NCBI GenBank assembly: GCA_023430425.1 | Contig: JAEZAR010000443.1 | Coordinates: forward strand, 1-8,931 | Source: Actinomycetes bacterium | GTDB lineage: Bacteria > Actinomycetota > Actinomycetes > Actinomycetales > Cellulomonadaceae | Direction of reading: 5' to 3' | Length of the DNA stretch: 8,931 nt | Made by a program: the position numbers and the translations under genes | Shown here: in pieces, positions 6,183-8,931 of the stretch | Position numbering within the stretch: the stretch's first letter is position 1 | Layout: every line of letters begins with the position of its first letter | The notes under the pieces: generated by a model | What the model saw: the letters and a program-made list of their open reading frames with translations, nothing else | Told to the model about the DNA's origin: nothing | Database searches by the model: none

Positions 6183-8794
6183 GCCGGGCCGTGGCACGCG
6201 AGGCCACCGGCGTGCTGCCCCGGCAGCGCCGGCCCGGGGCGACCCCCGACCGCACGCTGCACATGGTCGGCAACGCGCACCTGGACCTCGTGTGGCTCTG
6301 GCCGTGGCAGGAGGGCTACGCCGAGGCGCGGGCGACGTTCTGGTCCGCGATCCACCGGATGGAGGAGTACCCCGACTTCGTCTTCACCTGCGACCAGGTG
6401 GCCCTGCTCGCCTGGGTCTGCGAGTCCGACCCGGAGCTGTTCGCCCGCATCCGCGAGCGCGTGGGGCAGGGCCGCTGGCAGCTGGTCGGCGGCTGGTGGG
6501 TCGAGCCCGACTGCAACCTGCCGATGGGCGAGTCGTTCGTGCGCCAGGGCCTGCTCGGGCAGCGCTGGCTCGCCGACCGGTTCGGCGTCACCGCCACCGT
6601 CGGCATGAACGCCGACCCGTTCGGCCACCACGTGATGCTCCCCGCGATCCTGCGCGGCCAGGGGATGGACTCCTACGTCTTCCTGCGCCCTGGCCCGCAC
6701 GAGTCGGCGCTCGACGCCACGGCGTTCTGGTGGGAGGCGCCCGACGGCAGCCGCGTGCTCGGGTACCGCATCCCCTTCGAGTACTGCTCGAGCGGCGGAC
6801 CCGTCGACCACCAGGTCGACAAGGCCCTCGGCGCGGCCGACCGGTCGCTGCGCGACCTCATGGTGTTCTACGGCGTCGGCAACCACGGCGGCGGACCCAC
6901 GCGGGCGAACATCGACTCGATCCACCGGCACGACGCGATGGGGTCCTTCGGACGCCTGACGATGTCGCACCCGCGCGCGTTCCTCGACGCGCTCGCGGCG
7001 CGTGCGGCGTCGGGCGAGGTGGACCTGCCGGTGTGGCGCGAGGACCTGCAGCACCACGCCGCCGGCTGCTACTCCGCGCACTCGGGGATCAAGGCCTGGC
7101 AGCGCCGGGCGCAGTGGGAGGTGCTCGCCGCCGAGCGGTGGGCCGCCGTCGGCGCGGTGGCGGACGGGCTGGCGGTGCCGCACGCCGACCTGGTCCGCGC
7201 GTGGCAGCAGGTGCTGGTGAACCAGTTCCACGACGTGCTGCCGGGCTCGGCGATCGAGCCGGCGTACGACGACGCGCGCGACCAGCTCGGCGAGGCCGTC
7301 GCCGTGGCGAAGCGGGTCACCACCCGCGTCCACAACCGCCTCGCGCGGCAGGTGGACGTGCCCTTCGAGGAGGGCACGCAGCCGGTGCTCGTGTGGAACC
7401 CGCACCCGTGGCCCGTGCGCAGCACCGTCGAGTTGCACTACGGCGGCCTGCCCGGCGGCGCGCACGCCGTCGACGCCGCGGGGGAGCCGGTGCCCGCGCA
7501 GCCCGTCCGGTCCCTCGCGACCATGAGCGACCCGAGCCGCGGTGCCCTCGCCTTCGAGGCGCGGGTCCCCGGCCTCGGCTACCGGCTCTACCGGCTCCGG
7601 CCCGGCGCGGCGCCCGCGCCGGGCCGGGAGCCGGGCACGCCGCGGCTCGTGGCGACGCCGACGCGGCTCGAGAACGACCACCTGCGCGTCGAGGTGGACC
7701 CGGCGACCGGGTGGCTGGCCTCGCTGGTCGACAAGCGGACGGGCGTCGACCTCGTGGCGGGCGCGGCAGGTCCGCACGCCGTGATCACCCCCGACCCGAG
7801 CGACACCTGGGGCCACCGCGTCGTGTCGTACGCGGCCCGGGAGGGTGACCCGGTCACCGAGATGCCGGTGGTGCGCGTGCGACTCCTCGAGGCGGGCCCG
7901 CTGCGGGCCCTCCTGCGGGTCGAGCGCGCCCTCGGCGGGTCCACGCTCGCCGAGGAGCTGCTCCTCGGCGCCGACGACGACGCGGTCGAGGTGCGAGCGA
8001 CCCTGGACTGGCGCGAGCCGGGGCACCTGCTCAAGCTCCGCTTCCCGGTCGCCGTGGACGACCCGCGCGCGACGTTCGAGGTGCCGTTCGCGGCGATCGA
8101 GCGGCCGGTCGACGGCGCCGAGGAGCCGCTGCAGGCGTGGGTGGACCTCTCCGGCGCCCGGGCCGGGCTCGCGCTCGTCACGCACGGCAAGCACGCCGCC
8201 GACGTCTCGCCCGCGGCGGGCGGGGCGGCCCCCAGCATCGGTCTCACGGTGGTCCGCAGCCCTGTGTACGCGTGGCACGACCCGCGCGAGCTGGAGCCCG
8301 ACGGCGTGCACACCCACCAGGACCAGGGCGTGCAGTCGTTCCGGTACCTCCTCGTGCCGCACGCGGGCGACTGGCGTGCCGCCTCGCTCACCCGTCGCGC
8401 GGCGGTCCTCGGCCGTCCCGTGCGGGCGATGCTCGAGAGCTCCCACCCGGGCCCGCGCCCGCCCGAGGACACGTGGGCGGACGACGGGGGCGGTGCCGTC
8501 GTCGTCGTGGCCGTCAAGGCGCCCGAGGTCGCCGCGGGCGCGCTGCCCGGCGGTGCCCCGGGGGACCTGGTCGTCCGGGCGGTGGAGAGCACGGGCCGGG
8601 CGGCGCGGGCGCGGATCGCGCTGCCCCTCGCCGGCCGGGTGCTCGAGGCGGACTTCGGCCCGCACCAGATCCGCACGTTCGGCGTGCCGGCCGACCCGGC
8701 GGGCACCGTGGTCGAGCTCGACCTCGTGGAACGCCCGCTGGCCGAGCCGGCCGGGTGGTTCCGGGCCACCTCACCCGGGCGGGCGCGCCGGTGA
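6179..8794 (+). CDS. GH38 alpha-mannosidase
   Basis: This is an 871-residue protein close in length to known bacterial GH38 enzymes such as E. coli MngB. Catalytic-domain landmarks are in order. GNAHLDLVWLW holds zinc ligands His34 and Asp36. MNADPFGHH carries the likely nucleophile Asp146. GNHGGGPTRANID begins at Asn235. LQHHAAGCYSAHS leads into the helical middle domain, and NQFHDVLPGS carries the last zinc ligand, His351. The C-terminal beta domains follow, with NDHLRVEVDPATGWLASLVDK near 500 and the late FRYLLVPHAGDWR segment. The enzyme should release terminal alpha-linked mannose with retention of configuration, using a zinc ion that contacts the sugar hydroxyls. No signal peptide is seen, so it probably acts on imported oligosaccharides. 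ATG 6179 overlaps the MBL gene stop (ATGA) with only a weak Shine-Dalgarno sequence, which suggests translational coupling. Specificity (alpha-1,2, 1,3 or 1,6, or a phosphorylated mannoside) cannot be read from the sequence. Confidence 0.95.
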   Translation: MSRAVAREATGVLPRQRRPGATPDRTLHMVGNAHLDLVWLWPWQEGYAEARATFWSAIHRMEEYPDFVFTCDQVALLAWVCESDPELFARIRERVGQGRWQLVGGWWVEPDCNLPMGESFVRQGLLGQRWLADRFGVTATVGMNADPFGHHVMLPAILRGQGMDSYVFLRPGPHESALDATAFWWEAPDGSRVLGYRIPFEYCSSGGPVDHQVDKALGAADRSLRDLMVFYGVGNHGGGPTRANIDSIHRHDAMGSFGRLTMSHPRAFLDALAARAASGEVDLPVWREDLQHHAAGCYSAHSGIKAWQRRAQWEVLAAERWAAVGAVADGLAVPHADLVRAWQQVLVNQFHDVLPGSAIEPAYDDARDQLGEAVAVAKRVTTRVHNRLARQVDVPFEEGTQPVLVWNPHPWPVRSTVELHYGGLPGGAHAVDAAGEPVPAQPVRSLATMSDPSRGALAFEARVPGLGYRLYRLRPGAAPAPGREPGTPRLVATPTRLENDHLRVEVDPATGWLASLVDKRTGVDLVAGAAGPHAVITPDPSDTWGHRVVSYAAREGDPVTEMPVVRVRLLEAGPLRALLRVERALGGSTLAEELLLGADDDAVEVRATLDWREPGHLLKLRFPVAVDDPRATFEVPFAAIERPVDGAEEPLQAWVDLSGARAGLALVTHGKHAADVSPAAGGAAPSIGLTVVRSPVYAWHDPRELEPDGVHTHQDQGVQSFRYLLVPHAGDWRAASLTRRAAVLGRPVRAMLESSHPGPRPPEDTWADDGGGAVVVVAVKAPEVAAGALPGGAPGDLVVRAVESTGRAARARIALPLAGRVLEADFGPHQIRTFGVPADPAGTVVELDLVERPLAEPAGWFRATSPGRARR

Positions 8795-8931
8795 TCGTCA
8801 CCGCCCCGGGCCCGCGCGACCTCGCCGGGACGACCGTCGCCGCCGACCTCGCCCCGGGGGTCCGGCTGGTCGTCGAGACCGTCGCGGCCGACGGCGCGGT
8901 CATCCCCGCCGGCGCCGACCCGGAGCTGCGC
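8791..8931 (+). CDS. Next gene of the cluster, 3' part outside the window
   Basis: A GTG at 8791 overlaps the GH38 stop as GTGA and opens a frame that stays open to the right edge (47 codons). Its codons almost all end in G or C, like the upstream genes. The visible start is MIVTAPGPRDLAGTT, followed by an Ala/Val-rich stretch. It shows no signal peptide, transmembrane segment or recognisable motif, and I assign no family. The four-base overlap suggests translational coupling and membership of the same operon. An opposite-strand frame (8514-8903) covers this stretch but has no family resemblance and looks like a shadow. Confidence 0.6.
   Translation, partial: MIVTAPGPRDLAGTTVAADLAPGVRLVVETVAADGAVIPAGADPELR

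Noticed and set aside
3684..8665. Long minus-strand open frames opposite the MBL and GH38 genes
   Set aside because: They lie antisense to genes with unambiguous catalytic motifs and show low-complexity composition, so they are shadows.
8771..8794. TCACC/GGTGA inverted repeat enclosing GGCGCGCC at the end of the GH38 gene
   Set aside because: It lies within coding sequence at an overlapping gene junction, has short arms and probably arises by chance.
1..8931. CRISPR array, tRNA or rRNA genes, transposase, integrase or attachment site
   Set aside because: No regularly spaced repeats, tRNA-like cloverleaf, rRNA signature or mobile-element protein motif was seen on either strand.

Overview
The window is very GC-rich, and its real genes use G or C at almost every third codon position. 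Together with the protein families present this points to a high-GC actinobacterium. Something near Cellulomonadaceae or Promicromonosporaceae is a guess from the sugar-hydrolase content, not shown by the sequence. No RNA gene, insertion sequence, integrase or CRISPR array is visible.

Left part (1-2034). A lipoprotein gene cut by the left edge (+ strand) runs tail to tail into a second small lipoprotein of DUF6174 type (- strand). A stem-loop covers their junction. Just upstream of the DUF6174 gene, on the same strand, lies an aldo/keto reductase that closely resembles E. coli YghZ/Gpr (L-glyceraldehyde 3-phosphate reductase).

Middle (2035-2317). This 283-base divergent control region separates the reductase from a rightward gene cluster. 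It contains two short inverted repeats, a clear ribosome binding site and a possible short leader or remnant ORF.

Right part (2318-8931). This is a carbohydrate-catabolism cluster, all on the + strand. It begins with a clan GH-D-like (alpha-galactosidase-type) glycoside hydrolase. After a structured 106-base gap comes an unusual 627-residue protein with two metallo-beta-lactamase (MBL) domains in tandem and a C-terminal NEW3-like beta-sandwich. A GH38 alpha-mannosidase follows, overlapping it by ATGA. A further gene starts at a GTGA overlap and runs off the right edge.

None of the three complete cluster proteins has a visible signal peptide, so the cluster probably acts in the cytoplasm on imported alpha-linked oligosaccharides, most likely mannose-containing ones. 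The two glycosidases would remove alpha-linked sugars. The double-MBL protein is the least explained member and the best candidate for an undescribed activity. It may hydrolyse an ester, lactone, phosphodiester or sulfate on the same glycan.
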